This document shows positions 11,141 through 23,543 of a stretch of 64,000 nt of DNA, one piece after another (position 1 is the first letter of the stretch; each line of letters begins with the position of its first letter). Both the position numbers and the translations under genes were made by a program. Origin of the DNA: Chelonoidis abingdonii. Taxonomy: Eukaryota > Chordata > Testudines > Testudinidae. The notes beneath the pieces are model-generated. The model did no database searches. It was not told the origin of the DNA and worked only from the letters and a program-made list of their open reading frames with translations. The stretch lies in NCBI RefSeq assembly GCF_003597395.2, contig NC_133774.1, positions 35,808,759-35,872,758 of the forward strand, read 5' to 3'.

Positions 11141-13255
11141 TTATATCATTGGTGGAGGGGCTATAGTCATTTCACCACTAGTTAAATGCAGGGCAATTTC
11201 AAACACGACTTCAGAATCTCTAGTTTCCTTTTCTTTTTGCATTATTTCATGTTTTGAATAATTCAAGGAAATGGACCCTTAACTGGAAATCTAAAACTGT
11301 AATATTAGTTAAAAAATTAAATATAATTAAGAAAATTAAACCTGGCTGGGAGTGTGACTGAGAGAGAGGGGATATAAAATGTAACAAGGTAAAGAACAAT
11401 ACACGGATCCAGTTTACATAAACTCAGTCAAATAAGACATGCCTTTGGCTTCTTAAGTAATTTCAACTACATCTTGGAAAAAAGTTGTGGCGAGAGGAGA
11501 GATGAGAAGATGTTTTTATAATAAGAATTTTAAAAAATGCAGGGAGGAAGACCCAGATTAGCGGTAAAGACTGTATTCATTTTTAAGCAAGAGAAAGGCA
11601 AGAAGAGGAAACCAAATAAGGCCCTTGGACTTTATAACTAATAACATGCATCCTAAAGATACATTGTAAACTAATTTGATTCTTTTTGTGGGGAGCTCTT
11701 TCCCTCTGTTTGCTTGAGTTATACCATGCACAATTATATCAGTGTGCACTCCTCTGAATCTGCAACGCACAGTCACTCACTGTTTTTCTTTGCCTTTCGA
11801 AAAAATCTCCCAAGGAAATTAAATATAAAGAACTATGGCCCTGAACCTGCAAGGACCCCAGTCCAGAATGTGCCCAATTAAATCAATGAGATAATTCTCC
11901 TACTTAAAATAAACCACGTTTAAGTGCCTGGTTGAATTGAGGTCTCCGGTGCAGATGTCCTGCAAGACAGCCATAAGTCTATCTTCCAAAGATCGGCTTT
12001 TAAGCCCTGGCATAAGGAATATCCTAGGGATAGGGCTGAAGGGGCATGTGGGAGCAGGGGTGCAGCATACACCACTTCAGAGAATACAGGTAGTACTGTA
12101 GCACTGGGAGGCTGCCATAGCTTAGCAGACTGGACTGCCAAGGCTGTCTAAATTAAATAGAGGTTGCTCTGGAGCAACCCAAGATCGGAAAGGTGCAATA
12201 TTTAAGTTTGGTTCCTGTAACACACATAAGATGCACATACTATGCATATACCACAAAATACATAGGAATATAGAATGCTACATGTGAGCTACAGCTGTAG
12301 TATATTAACATAGTTATACATACACTAAATTTGAAATTTAGTCACGTGCACATATTTGCATGCTTAACTGCCCATCTGTTTACAGATACCTTAGCATTCG
12401 TATTATACGTGTAACAATAATACGCAACGGCCCTGTCATGATCAGGGTTTCACAGTGCTTGACACTCTACAAACACACAGGAAGACGTGGCCTTTATCTC
12501 AGAGTATTGACTGTTTAATTAGAAACAAGACAAAATGATAAACAGTTGAAGGGAAGTGGAGAAGGAGGATGAGAGTGAAGACAACATGATCATGTGATTA
12601 TATAGGTTAGCTATACCTATAACACAATGGAAACAAATTATCTGAATGTTTCTTTTAATAAATATTTGCTGTTCTGATCTACATCCACACTTCTGGTATT
12701 TTTGCCTAAATTTTGCATGCACAACTTTGATAAACTGGCCCATCAGTGGTTTTGTTTTTGTTTTTATTTTATATTGGTTACTTTATAAATAGAGAGAGAA
12801 CTCTGGTTTTGAGGGAGAAAATAAGAGCTATTGAGAAGAGAAGACCAGAAGGCTGCTGTGAATGCTACAGTGGTGTCATCTGGTGAAATATACGAGCACT
12901 GGGTTCTTTGTGAACTGAATTAAAACATGTCGGAGGAGGCCCATGTTACCTGCCAGTGGAATCATTACCAGCAAACTCATCAGACCAGCAAGCTACCTCA
13001 GTCTCTGGGGTGCAACGAGGCCTGTCTCTCCTTCCTGGTCAAGCCTGAGCTAGGCTAAGTCTCCTCCTTTAAACTCTAACTTCCTGCCTGACATCTGCTG
13101 AAAGCGTATGGGGGCTGGGCCAATTGGGCCCATAGATTCTCATTAATGCTCTCCTTGCCAGTGTGGGGCTTCTCTTCCCATCATAATCTCTTCCTCTGTC
13201 AAGCCTGGGGAAAGTTGGTCTTTGCATTAAGTCAAGAAATTCTGAAAGCACTTTT
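11141..13255. other. Mostly unassigned; possible ancient SINE tail at 12430-12540
   Basis: No gene is seen. At 12430-12540, ATCAGGGTTTCACAGTGCTT followed by CTACAAACACACAGGAAGAC resembles the 3' portion of an old MIR- or L2-type repeat. The rest is AT-rich with short open frames that carry no motif. Confidence 0.35.
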
Positions 13256-13470
13256 AGAGAGGAAGGGTTGTCCAGTGGTTAGGGTACTAGCTTAAGACTT
13301 GGGATTCAGGTTCAAGTCCTTGCTTTTGCACAGACTTCCTGTGTGACATTGGGCAAGTTACCTGGCCTCTCTGTCCCTCAATTCTCCACCTGTAAAATAT
13401 ACTTCCCGAGGGTGTTATGAGGATAAAGATTGTGAGGTGTTCACAGAATGGTGATAGAGCCATATATATG
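13256..13470 (+). repeat. MIR-type SINE
   Basis: GTCCAGTGGTTAGGGTACTA and GGTTCAAGTCC fit tRNA-derived promoter boxes. TGTGTGACATTGGGCAAGTT and CCTGTAAAAT follow as in the MIR core, and TTATGAGGATAAAGATTGTG belongs to the 3' region. Confidence 0.85.
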
Positions 13471-15130
13471 TGCCTTAGATAGATCTCCCTATAATTTCTT
13501 TAAGATGAAAAGTGCGACATAAGCAAAAAACATTATTTGTTGAGTACACGGATTACAGGTAGCTAATTTTCTTTTTGCCTAGTTTGCTAGGATAGCCTGT
13601 TGAACTCTAAAAGCTTCTGTCTCCTTCTTCATTAAGGATGCTATTTATAGATCTTTGGCTGTGTTCCACCTGAAGGTCATATTGTTTACGCAGAATGCGG
13701 ATATATTGTGCTCTTTCTAAATAGAGAACACATTTTCAATCAATAAAAAACAGTCTTTTCCCAGCACAACAAAGGTGCGTAATTCCAAAGAAAGAGGATG
13801 ACTGAAAAACATTCATAATAAAAATATCTAGATACATATCATAAAATAGATCTTACATTTAAGAAGTGTCTGAATAAAGGGCATTTACCTTTTGTGAATC
13901 TATTAACTGAGACTTATTTCTGAATTCCTGCACCAACTACTTCTAAACATCATTTAAATTCCTGAACAACTTCACACTCACCCAGCCCTCATGCTTCCAC
14001 TGACATTACTGTTATTATTGTCAGTTGTTGTAGAGGGCCTATTGTTCATCAAGTCAAAATCATGGGATATTTGCTTTGTTGGGAGCAGGATTGGGGCTGT
14101 TAATTAACTAAAAACACAAATGGAATAGAAATGAGGAAATGTGAAGATGGAAAAACTTTGGTTTGCATGGATCTTTTTGACCTTCTCTATTTTTTCCCTC
14201 CAAAGTGTTGCCGGTGAACTAAATGTGGCCTCTAAATTTTATAATGTGGCCATTTCTCTTTTTATTATTGAAACTACTTACAGGTCGGATGCTCGTCACT
14301 GAACTGAGCAATTGTATTCAAACAGTTCTTTGCTGTAACTTCACATTAAGGCTGAGGGCTGCTGAAGGAACTTACCTGGCAAGTTCCCAGTGCATCCCCC
14401 CTTCCCCCTCCACACACACATCTGGACAAAATCTGGGCACCCCCTCTCATTCCACATAACTGTCAATGCAAACCAGGGATTACTTCTTGGGAGAAAAATG
14501 CACAAGTTGTCATGAATGAGAATGACTACGTCACTTGAGTGTGGCAGTAGCAAAGAGCATCTGCAAGCCTCTGAACCATGACTAATACCCCCAAAAATGT
14601 GTGTTTCAATGTAGTCCATTGCTCCTGCAGCCCTCAGCCCACCTAGCACCCCCAATAATTATTAGAGATACAGTCAAACCAATGCTGCAGACCTGAACAC
14701 CCCCAAACTCTGGAGACGATCTGGACATGAATATAATTTGTGTTGTTCGCAATCTTCTCTAGTAATTAATTATTTAATTATTATTAATTACTTGCAATTT
14801 ATTATATATATTTATTATAATTAATTATTTAAATGCTTAACACATCTGTGCAGTGTTTTCATTAATTGTTACTTTATATTCAGTAGGGTTGTGTTGTTTT
14901 GTTCAAGTTGCGTGTATGGCAGTGTTTGGCCTGAAATGCCATCACATGTTGGCCCCTGCACATGGGTACCATTTGTAACACATTACGTGTCATATGAACA
15001 CAACAGAAATGGCATCTAGAGATTAAGCCCACTCCAGCTCCTGTTGTCACCTATCACCCTCTGGAGCAATGGGGAGAGGAGAGTGCCAGGAATAGTGGGA
15101 GAAGGCATTATGCCTGTACAAAGCATAATG
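13471..15130. other. No gene; AT-rich tract near 14760-14835
   Basis: The sequence is AT-rich. A low-complexity run of ATTAATTATT-like repeats lies at about 14760-14835. Part of one 72-bp segment (14133-14204) recurs at 16119. No coding exon is recognised. Confidence 0.4.
14133..14204 (+). repeat. Copy 1 of a 72-bp direct repeat
   Basis: GGAAATGTGAAGATGG, ACTTTGGTTTG, ATGGATCTTTTTGACCTTC and ATTTTTTCCC occur in the same order at 16119-16189 with only a handful of differences. The copies lie about 2 kb apart on the same strand. Confidence 0.8.
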
Positions 15131-15216
15131 GCCCAAATCCTCAAATGCATTTTGGTGCATAACTCCTACTGAAAACAATGGGAGTTAGGAACCTAAATAC
15201 CTTTGAAGATCTGGGC
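15131..15216. repeat. Fold-back repeat
   Basis: Imperfect 86-bp palindrome. GCCCAAATCCTCAAATGCAT at one end mirrors ACCTTTGAAGATCTGGGC at the other, around AACTCC...GGAGTT arms and a centre containing AAAACAATGGGAG. Half-copies of the same unit occur at about 15940-16018 and 57485-57535. Confidence 0.7.
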
Positions 15217-15564
15217 TAAAGCCTCCAACGTAGGTGGGGGAGCAGACTGAGGAGCAGGTTGTGTCTGTATAAAGGTACAGGCTGCCCAAGCTCTCCCCTT
15301 TCTAGTACATAGTAGTCACCATGACAAAGCCCCTGCCACTCCTGTGCATGCTCCCTCTGACCTGGTGAATGGTGCTGACAGCAGTAGCCAACCTTCGTCA
15401 CATGTCTTCTTAAGAGTGGCAGGCAGCCAAAGCTGAGCAGGTTCACTAAGGGGAGCTGATAGGGAAATAAGCTCCTTAAACACTCTCTCTTTTCTGGTGC
15501 ACTCTTATACGTTTTTTTTGTATACTTACGCTGGATAGTATCAGCATTGCTAACCCCAAGCATT

Positions 15565-15880
15565 CAGAAATCAGGAGTCAGGCCCCTAAACTCATGAGAT
15601 TGGCTTAAAAATTAGGAGACTGTTAAAATAATAAAATTTGCATCCTTTTTATTTGCATTCTGGCTTTGAAGCCTTTGAGTCCATTGTTTGCAAGCTTTTC
15701 TCTACAATCACGAGGGCTAGAAACTTACTGAAAAAAGAAAAGTTGAATTTCCTAAAGCAGTCACCACAGTCCAGGAGCTGGAACTTTAAGACAAACACCA
15801 AATAACATGAGTCTTGTGACAAAAGCGCGAGAGTTGGCATCACTAACAATTCTATAAACCTGATATATAAATATTCACAA
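15565..15880. repeat. Unclassified dispersed repeat (low confidence)
   Basis: AACTCATGAGATTGGCTTAA followed by ATTAGGAGACTG, and later AATCACGAGGGCTAGAAAC, look like a diverged copy of an interspersed repeat. I see no terminal repeats or coding remains. Confidence 0.3.
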
Positions 15881-16118
15881 TATAGTGAATACCCACTAAA
15901 TACATATAATTTATGCCTGTTCATATTTTTGGTTCAGCTGCCCAAAGGTATTTATGCTCCTTCCATTGAAATCAATAGAAGTTGGGAGTCTAAATAACTT
16001 TGAGTATCTGGGCCCAATTTATGAATAGGTGTAAGTTATATGTATTTAATGGATATTCACCATATGAGCCTTGGTGTTTTACTACCACTCATATCTTGAA
16101 GTTTCTGTTTTGATATCC

Positions 16119-16189
16119 GGGAAATGTGAAGATGGTAAAACTTTGGTTTGAATGGATCTTTTTGACCTTCCTTATTTTTTCCCACCAAA
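16119..16189 (+). repeat. Copy 2 of a 72-bp direct repeat
   Basis: Second copy of the segment at 14133-14204. The similarity stops abruptly after TTTTTTCCC(A/T)CCAAA, so this could be a local duplication or part of an unrecognised repeat. Confidence 0.8.
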
Positions 16190-16439
16190 TATATCCTTGA
16201 TATCGTTTTATGAATATCCTTGGTAAACGCTACTTCTGAACATTTTGCTGAAGCCAGCCATTGTGCAGCTGCTGGAATGCAAATCAGAATTCCTCTGGTT
16301 TCTCCAACTGAAAAAAATACTGGCAGTGCTGAATTTCAGATATGTCTTCTCTTTGGATTCAGTGCATTTTATGCCCATGGAGCCTTATAACATTAGAAAG
16401 TTGAAAACTGTGAAGCTAAATTTCCAAATACTGTTAGAG

Positions 16440-16700
16440 AGAAGGTGGGTGAGGTCATTTCTTTTATTGGACTGACTTCTGTTGGTGAACGAGGCAAGCT
16501 TTCAAGCTACAAAGAGCTCCTCTTTTTGAGAAAGGTACTCCAAGCACCACAGCTGAATACAAGCTGAACAGATTATTTAGCATAGGTAGTTAGCACATAT
16601 TCTGAGGGACCATTCAAGATGGAGTGGCTCATTAACATCTCTCTAGTCATAGAACAAAAAAAAAGTGGGGGAATTTAGTGGGTTACAGATTATAACAATG
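16440..16700 (-). mobile_element. Penelope-like terminal fragment, second family
   Basis: On the minus strand GAGCTCTTTGTAGCTTGAAA is followed by GCTTGCCTCGTTCACCAACA and GTCCAATAAAAG. The stem (GAGCT / AGCTT), then GAAA, then GC is laid out as in the other Penelope-like ends in the window, though the expected CTGANGA is degraded here (CTCAAAAAGAG). The plus-strand left boundary is near GAAGGTGGGTGAGGTC. The assignment is by structural analogy. Confidence 0.45.
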
Positions 16701-16852
16701 CTGCGTATAAATGGTATTAGTGAACCAAGAACTCAGAGTGCCAAGACAAACACCAGTTCCTGAAACTGGCAAACATTGTTTGGGTTTCCTTTGAGAAAAA
16801 ACAAAAAAAAACAAATGCTTGAAATGTGTTATATAAGAAAAAGTTATATGGG

Positions 16853-17300
16853 AGTTAAAGGGAAGCTGCATAGGAAGTGAATTGAAGCCCAAAATAAAAA
16901 GCAGGAATAGAAAACTAAAAATAACAAACAGGAAAATGTGACTGAGAGGCAAGGGCTTTCTTGAATTCTCCTTTGGTATTGTACCTGTTTTTATTTTTTC
17001 AGGAACATGCTAATATTGTGTTTGGATTTCAATAGCATTCCAGTTCATTATTTGTTCTTCAAAAATAGATGTTTCTCCTATGGGAAGGTGAAATATTTTC
17101 AAGTAATTTTAATCTGAGTTCATTCATCCAATTTATTACATAAAAAATCCATTTCCCATAGGTTTGTAAAAGGCAAGGGTTTTTATGAATGACATATTTC
17201 AAAACTAAAAGGACAGGAAAGCTCTCTTGAATAATGCAGGTAGTGCTGAGCATCAATGAAATTAGAAATCTGAACATTCTTAAATGTTGCCATCTATTTA
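16853..17300. repeat. Unclassified repeat, paralogous to 44929-45200
   Basis: AGTTAAAGGGAAGCTGCATA, CCCAAAATAAAAAGCAGGAA, ACAGGAAAATGTGACTGAG and AAAAATAGATG recur in the same order at 44929-45200. Both copies are diverged. No coding capacity or terminal structure is evident. Confidence 0.5.
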
Positions 17301-19240
17301 GGTTTCATTTTTATGTAAAAACTTTGAAAGGCAAAGAGCAAGCCAGAACATAAATCTGAGCTGTGGATATCTTGGGATTCCAATTTATTTATCAGGATCA
17401 GTGAAGAAAGGGAGAATGTGGTACTAATACAGGTAAAGAAATCTCTCTCTTTAGCAGTATACTGGGATACTTATTTACGGTAGACCCTTTTGTGTTCTCT
17501 GAAAACCCTGCAGTCACAGGATTATGAAATTATTTATATTCTGGACATATAAAGCCAAATTCCTGATGATGCTAGTGACCGTGAGCACACAGGACAGGCC
17601 TTGGTCATAGAGTATGGCAAGGCAGAAATATTTCACCACAATTCTGACTGTGGAAACCAGCTCTTAGGCTGGTCCATGGGTCTTTTGCAGACATTTGTTG
17701 CCTGTCACTCTCGCGGTCAGACAACGAACCGTGCCCCAATACATTGATTAAGAGGAGATATGGAGGGATGTTCTAGTATTTAGGCATGAGTGCTGACTGT
17801 TTAAGCACCTGGCCAGAGCCCCAGACACACACCCTTTCTACACCTGGCAAAAATAAACTATGCAGGTGGAATGTGCACACCTCTGTGGTTGTCCAGAATA
17901 CAGGAGCAGTTTTGCAGTACTGATGCTGTCTATTTCGAGAGGAAAACAAAGGTAGACAGAACTCATACAATGCATATATATAATCTTTAAGATAATACTG
18001 TTAACTATAGTGATGTTTCAGTACTGTCTCCTTTTATTGCCAAAAGCCCTTTTTGCCCTAAACTTCACTCAGATGCGTAGATAGACATAAACCCAATGCA
18101 AACCACATTGGGAAGTATCATACTGGAGGCTGTCATGGGCTCTGTCAAGAGACCAGTTCCGAACTGTAAAATTCCTATTTTCTTCAGACACAACAACAAA
18201 AACAGGAAATATTTACCCACTTCACAGGTGTCAGGAAATGCTTTCAAAACACTGTGGAGACATAAATAGCTCCATTTAAATAGCTATCAAGCAGGCACAC
18301 AAATGCTAATAACTGTATTCTTGTTAAAAATATATACTTGACATGTTTTCCTTAATGTGTACTCCTCAACAGCCTATAATGGTGTATTTACATAGTAATT
18401 CTGATGGCGGAGATTAGACAGTAATATGTCTCACACAACTTGTGTTAATATATTTATAGACTTCCAAAGTAATTTTTAAAAAGCTATCAATAATTCCGTA
18501 TGGTTAAAGCTGATACAATTGTTTATCAGGAAAGCTTATCTATATTGGAAATGTATCTACGGGGACAGAGTATTCCAATAAATTTCATGCTTTTCTGTTC
18601 TTCTAGCTATGTATTTTAGATATAATTACATATAAGACACGTTTGAAATATAGTAGGATATACTATCATATACTATATCTGGACATACTGTAGAATATTA
18701 TACAATCTAAAATGTCAGGTATATATATATTATAGATATATTTGTAATTCAAAAGTGTTTACAATAAATTGTATATTTTTAAAACATCAAAATCCATTTG
18801 AAGAGGATCCCCAAGCCATCAACAATTTTAGGGTCTAATCTGGCTAAATTTACTCAGGCAAGTAGCCCCTATATGATCATGTGTGGATACACTACTTGTA
18901 TGGGTGTCTGATATAACAGGATGTCTTAATACATTAAAACAATGGGACTATTCACATACGTAAGTTTTAACGTAATCTGGCCCTTTTGCTTTAAAGTGCA
19001 TATAGAGATAAAAATAGATAGTCTCAATTATTTATATATGATACATTCTGCATTTATAAGGCAATGTAGAGGGTAAAGCTTTTTAAATATTCGACTATGG
19101 CATTAAGAATCCCTGCTTGCTGATGGATCAGTTACTGTGATAATAATGGCAGAACATCACATATGAATCCGAATTTCTAATAACAGTCTCACCCACATTA
19201 GCATTGATGTACAAATACTGACATCACTGAAGAATTAAAA
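17301..19240. other. No recognised feature
   Basis: AT-rich sequence with several TATATA runs (for example 18718-18745). I found no exon, RNA gene or repeat with clear ends. Confidence 0.4.
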
Positions 19241-19248
19241 TTTTATAC

Positions 19249-19879
19249 CAGTGGGTCTCAAACTTTTTTTACGTGGACCACTTGAAAATTGCTGGGGGTC
19301 TTGGCAGACCACTTAATGATCTTTCCAAATGTTTGTACCATTAGCTAATTATTGTAAAGCACATTGGATAAAAGCGCTATATAAAAAAAACCCTTAATAA
19401 TAATTAAAGGTTTTTTTGTTCTACAAATAAAAGCACACAACTCATATTTTAATATCAGTAATCTTACCTTTCTAATGCAATGGAAATGCCCTCTCTTCCC
19501 TGATCCGGCAGCCCTCAAGCTGGGGCTGGGAAGAAGGGGGGATCTCTTCCCCACCAGAGAAGCCACAGAGCTGAGGCTGGATGGAGGGCCATCTCTCCCT
19601 CGAAGCCGCAGCCCTGGAACTGGGGAAAGTTGCCTCTTTCTTTGGCCATTGCAGCCCTGCACATCTCAAATTCCCTCCACTCCCTCTTCTCACCCCACTG
19701 CCCCCTCCCACCTACTCCCTATTCCCCCCAAGGCAACTACCTCACTTACATGTGAGTGGCCCTTCATTCTCTCACGTGTGGCCACCCAGGCATGTACCTT
19801 AGAGGGAACTGTCTTCAGACCACCTGAATGGAGCTCACGGACCACTGGTGGTCCACGGACCACAGTTTGAGACTCTCTG
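19249..19879. mobile_element. hAT MITE, 631 bp
   Basis: The ends are CAGTGGGTCTCAAACTTTTT and, inverted, CAGAGAGTCTCAAACTGTGG. Flanks TTTTATAC (19241-19248) and TTCTATAC (19880-19887) match at 7 of 8. The left half is AT-rich and contains AAAGCGCTATATAAAAAAAA. The right half is C-rich and gives long but spurious open frames on both strands. Confidence 0.85.
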
Positions 19880-19887
19880 TTCTATAC

Positions 19888-20558
19888 ATTAAATGTCAAG
19901 AAAAATTAATCTTATAAAATATCATACCAACCCTTTATATTTTAGGAGTGAAAAGTATTCGACTGAATTTTTGAATCAAGTGAGGAAGGACATGAAGCTG
20001 AAAAGAAGACCACTTAAAATACAGAGAAGCAGAAGAAATAGATAACATAGGGCTTACTAGGAATTAAACAAATGCCAAAAAACCATCCCAATCAGAATGG
20101 CTACATTTGAAGGATAGAATAGGAGACAATGGGAAAAGGACAAGGAAAAGGTAGGTGGTGGAAGGATACAGACAGATGTAAAGGCAGGAAAAGGCAAGGC
20201 ACAGAAAACCAGGGAGGTGGAAATGAACTAGCAGAGAAACTGCAAATCAGAGTGAAAAAGCAGTTAATTAATTTAAATGATTATTGTAAAGTAAGGTATT
20301 TTCAATTAATTTGATATGCATTTCATTAGCACTGAGATACTGTAGTGATGGCCACTATACAAAACCCCAAATTAGATGGGTCACTTTAACTGTTATTTTC
20401 CCCATTAATAAAAGTTAAAGTTATATTTAAAAACCCAAATAGTTTTTCTTTCTCCCTTTATAATATCAACATCAGGCCATTTCATAATCACAGTATGTAT
20501 GGGAAGTGGAAGGCAGGGTGGAAGGCAGGTAACATTGCTGGCAGCATTAGCAGCCTCA
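19888..20558. other. No recognised feature
   Basis: Purine-rich (AGG/GGAAA) stretch around 20120-20230, otherwise AT-rich sequence with no domain or repeat end that I recognise. Confidence 0.4.
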
Positions 20559-20948
20559 GGGCTTGGCTGCACTGGAGAGTTGCAGCGCAGGTGGTGGCTT
20601 TACAGCGCTGCAACTTACTCACCGTCCACACTTGCAAGGCACATACAGCGCTGAATCTCCCTGGCTACAGCGCTGGCTGTACTCCACCTTGGCCTGGGGA
20701 ATAACGACTGCAGCACTGGTGATGCAGCGCTACTCCACCAGCGTGGCCACCAAAAGTGCTGTTATTGGCCTCCAAAGGTATTCGGAGGTATCCCAGAATG
20801 CCTGTTCAGCCACTCTGCTCATCAGTTCAAACTCTACTGCCCTGGCCTCAGGTGACCCGCCCTTTAAATGCCCCGGGAATTTTAAAAATCCCCTTCCTGT
20901 TTGCTCAGCCAGGTGTGGAGTGCAATCAGTGAATCTTTCCAGGTGACC

Positions 20949-22345
20949 ATGCCTCCACGCACCAAACGAGCCCCAGCATGGAGCAATGGCGAGTTGCTGG
21001 ACCTCATCAGTGTTTGGGGGGAGAAAGCTGTGCAGTCCCAGCTGCGCTCCAGCCGTAGGAATTACGATACCTATGGGCAGATATCAAGGGCCATGCTGGA
21101 AAGGGGCTATGACCAGGATGCGCTGCAGTGCAGAGTTAAAGTGAAGGAGCTGCCGAGTGCCTATTGCAAAGCCCATGAGGGAAACCGCTGCTCCAGTGCT
21201 GCCCCCACAACCTGCTGTTTTACAAAGAGCTGGACGCGATACTTGGGGGTGACCCCACCTCCAATCTGAGGACCACGATGGACACTTCAGAGCGGGGGGG
21301 AAGGAGGAGGAGGGGGGTAGGAGGAAACCTAGAGTGAGGGTACTGGGGTTGGAGGGAGACACCCTGGAGTCCCTGGAGGCATGCAGCCAGGAGCTCTTCT
21401 CAAGCCAGGAGGAAGGTAGCCAGTCGCAGCAGCCGGTACTTGGTGGAGAACAAACAGAGGAGCGGGTTCCCGGTAAGCAGCTTTTATTTTCAGGATGGAA
21501 ATTTTTGGGGAGAGGAGGGAGGGTTATGCATGCATGCATGCCTAGATGTGGAATAGCACATTGATGTGACCCGCAGCAGAGAGATATCTTCCAGGATCAA
21601 CTCCTGTGGAAAATGTTGGAACAGTGTTCAGTGTAGGTGCCCCCTGCAGCTGTTTGCTTTCCTCAATGCACAGAAACCCCAAGGACAGTATTACCCTGAA
21701 GCAATCAGTCTCCCTTACTCACCATTTTGGGGCTCCTGTGGGTTATGTGCGCTCTCTTTGGTATGGGAAAATTATGCTGTTGTGAAGACTGTAAACTCCT
21801 TCACTATGTGGGAATAACTGTCTAATACAAACAATGCTGCCTCTGTTAAGTGTTGCCTTTTTTGTTTTTCCACAATCAACCTTGAGATCTCGGCTGCCCG
21901 TGTTATCAACAGCTCAAAGACTCCAAAACCTCCGGAAGAAGCCACGGAAAAGCAAAGAAGACATGCTGCCAGCAGTTATGGATCACTCTGTCGCAGAGAA
22001 TCAAAAACGGCAGGACTGGAGGGAAAGGGAAAGCAGGATCTGCCAGAAAAACGCAGCAGCCAGGAAGAAAAGCACAAAGCAGCTGATAAGCATCCTGGCA
22101 TGCCAAACTACTCTATCCAGGCGCTCGTATCCATGCAGGCAGAGCACCACTGCGCCATCCCCCCCCCTCGTCCCAGAGCTCTTTTCCTTGTACCCCAATA
22201 TCAGCTCAAAACCCACTTCCCCAGCATCCAGGTTCTTACCACCACCAGCTGCCTCCAACACCTGTTCGTTCACCAACCAGCCCTGAGAACTACGATCCTT
22301 ACCCTCTGCACTCAACCCCCATCACCATGCAGTATAGGCATCTGA
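20949..22345 (+). pseudogene. Harbinger Myb/SANT-like DNA-binding protein, decayed
   Basis: In Harbinger elements this accessory protein binds DNA and brings the transposase to the transposon ends. The first exon starts MPPRTKRAPAWSNGELLDLI at 20949. A trihelix/SANT-like domain follows, with Trp at NGELLDLISVWGE and later YDTYGQISRAMLERGYDQDA. The frame is then lost near 21240-21300, where G-runs suggest indels. A second open stretch (21334-21477) ends at GGTTCCCG|GTAAGCAG, a plausible splice donor. The second exon (from about 21870) encodes SRLPVLSTAQRLQNLRKKPR and RQDWRERESRICQKNAAARK, the basic/coiled-coil tail typical of these proteins, and then shifts frame around 22100. The C-terminal part continues in another frame to about 22345. 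The gene is non-functional, with an intron position that looks original. Confidence 0.8.
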
Positions 22346-22753
22346 GTGCAGCAGGCCTTGCACAGCACTCGACAGGATATATTCCAACCTGTGACTGTAC
22401 AGTCCCCACCCACCCCTGCCTTTTAGAGTTCCCAAATAAGTTATTTTCTTTTCAATAATTAATTCTTGGCTTGAAAACAGTCTTTATTATTCAGAAAGTC
22501 AAAAATACCTTAGCCCAGGAAGAAACAGGCACTCCAAATCAGCTAGGAAACAAGATTCCTACAACACTGTAACCACTGCACTTCATCCTGTGCAAGGCAT
22601 AACATTGCTGTTGGTTTTCAGCCTCAAATTCCTTCCTTAAGGCATCCCTAATCCTTGCAGCCTGTGCTGGGCTCCTCTAGTAGCCCTGCTTTCTGGCGTG
22701 CCAATTCAGCCTGCAGGCATTGAACCTCAGAGGTCCATGCCTGATTTAATGTT

Positions 22754-23543
22754 TCACCCTTCCTTCACAATTATGGAGGGTACGTGTGGATATAACTGCC
22801 GGATGCTGCTTTCCCCCAGTCTAGCATCACATAACGAGATCGCCACACCCTTTAATGGCAAGGAACATACTCCACAGTTTCGGCACCGGCTCAGCCTGTA
22901 GTTGAACTGGTCCTTGTCTGTCAAGCTTTCTCTATTCGGTTTCATGAGCCAAGGCGTTAACAGGTAAGCGGATCTCCAGAATCACAATAGGGATTTCCAC
23001 ATCCCCTATTGTGATCTTCCGGTCTGGGAAAAAAGTCCCTGCCTGCAGCTTCCTGACAGGCCAGTGTTCCGAAGAATATACATCATGCACTTTCCAGCAC
23101 CTGTGTTAATGTCAATGAAATGCCCACAGTGATCCACAAGCACCCGGAGACCTAGAGAATACCCTTCCATTAAGTACTCGGATGCTAGTGAGGTGGTCCA
23201 GATAGGAATATGCGTCCCATCTATCGCCCTCCACAGTTAGAGAAACCCATTTGTGCAACTCCACAATTCCTGCACGTTCCACAGTCACGGTTCTTCTTAG
23301 CGGATGCGATTAATATGCCCTGCAAACTGCATCAACACGATTCAACAGCGACTTTCCACTCCAAACGGTTCCGACCGATCGGTAGCTGTCTGGAGTTGCC
23401 AGCTTCCAGATTGCAATAGCCCTTGCTTCTCCACGGCAGGACAGCTCTTCAATCTCCTTTCCTTGTGCTGCAGGGTGGAAGCGAGCTCTCACACAGTCCA
23501 TGAGTAGCTTTTCATCTGAAGTTCTGCAGCCACTGCTCGTCAT
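22754..23543 (-). pseudogene. Harbinger transposase (HARBI1-like nuclease), decayed
   Basis: This is the DDE-type nuclease that would cut and move the element. On the minus strand an N-terminal piece (about 23543-23310) carries the family signature AIAIWKLATPDSYRSVGTVW. The middle part is in shifted frames and includes segments like GTHIPIWTT, VLVDHCGHFIDIN and SGSCRQG. The C-terminal piece (22945-22754) carries FNYRLSRCRNCGVCSLPLKG, where intact relatives have a CRMTVECAFGRLKGR-like block; the Glu-containing part is replaced. Several frameshifts and stops separate the pieces. The 5' end probably lies close to 23700. The gene is convergent with the Myb-like gene. Confidence 0.8.

Noticed and set aside
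21526..21542. ATGC repeat that could be read as a regulatory palindrome
   Set aside because: It is a short simple repeat in the intron of the dead Harbinger Myb-like gene.
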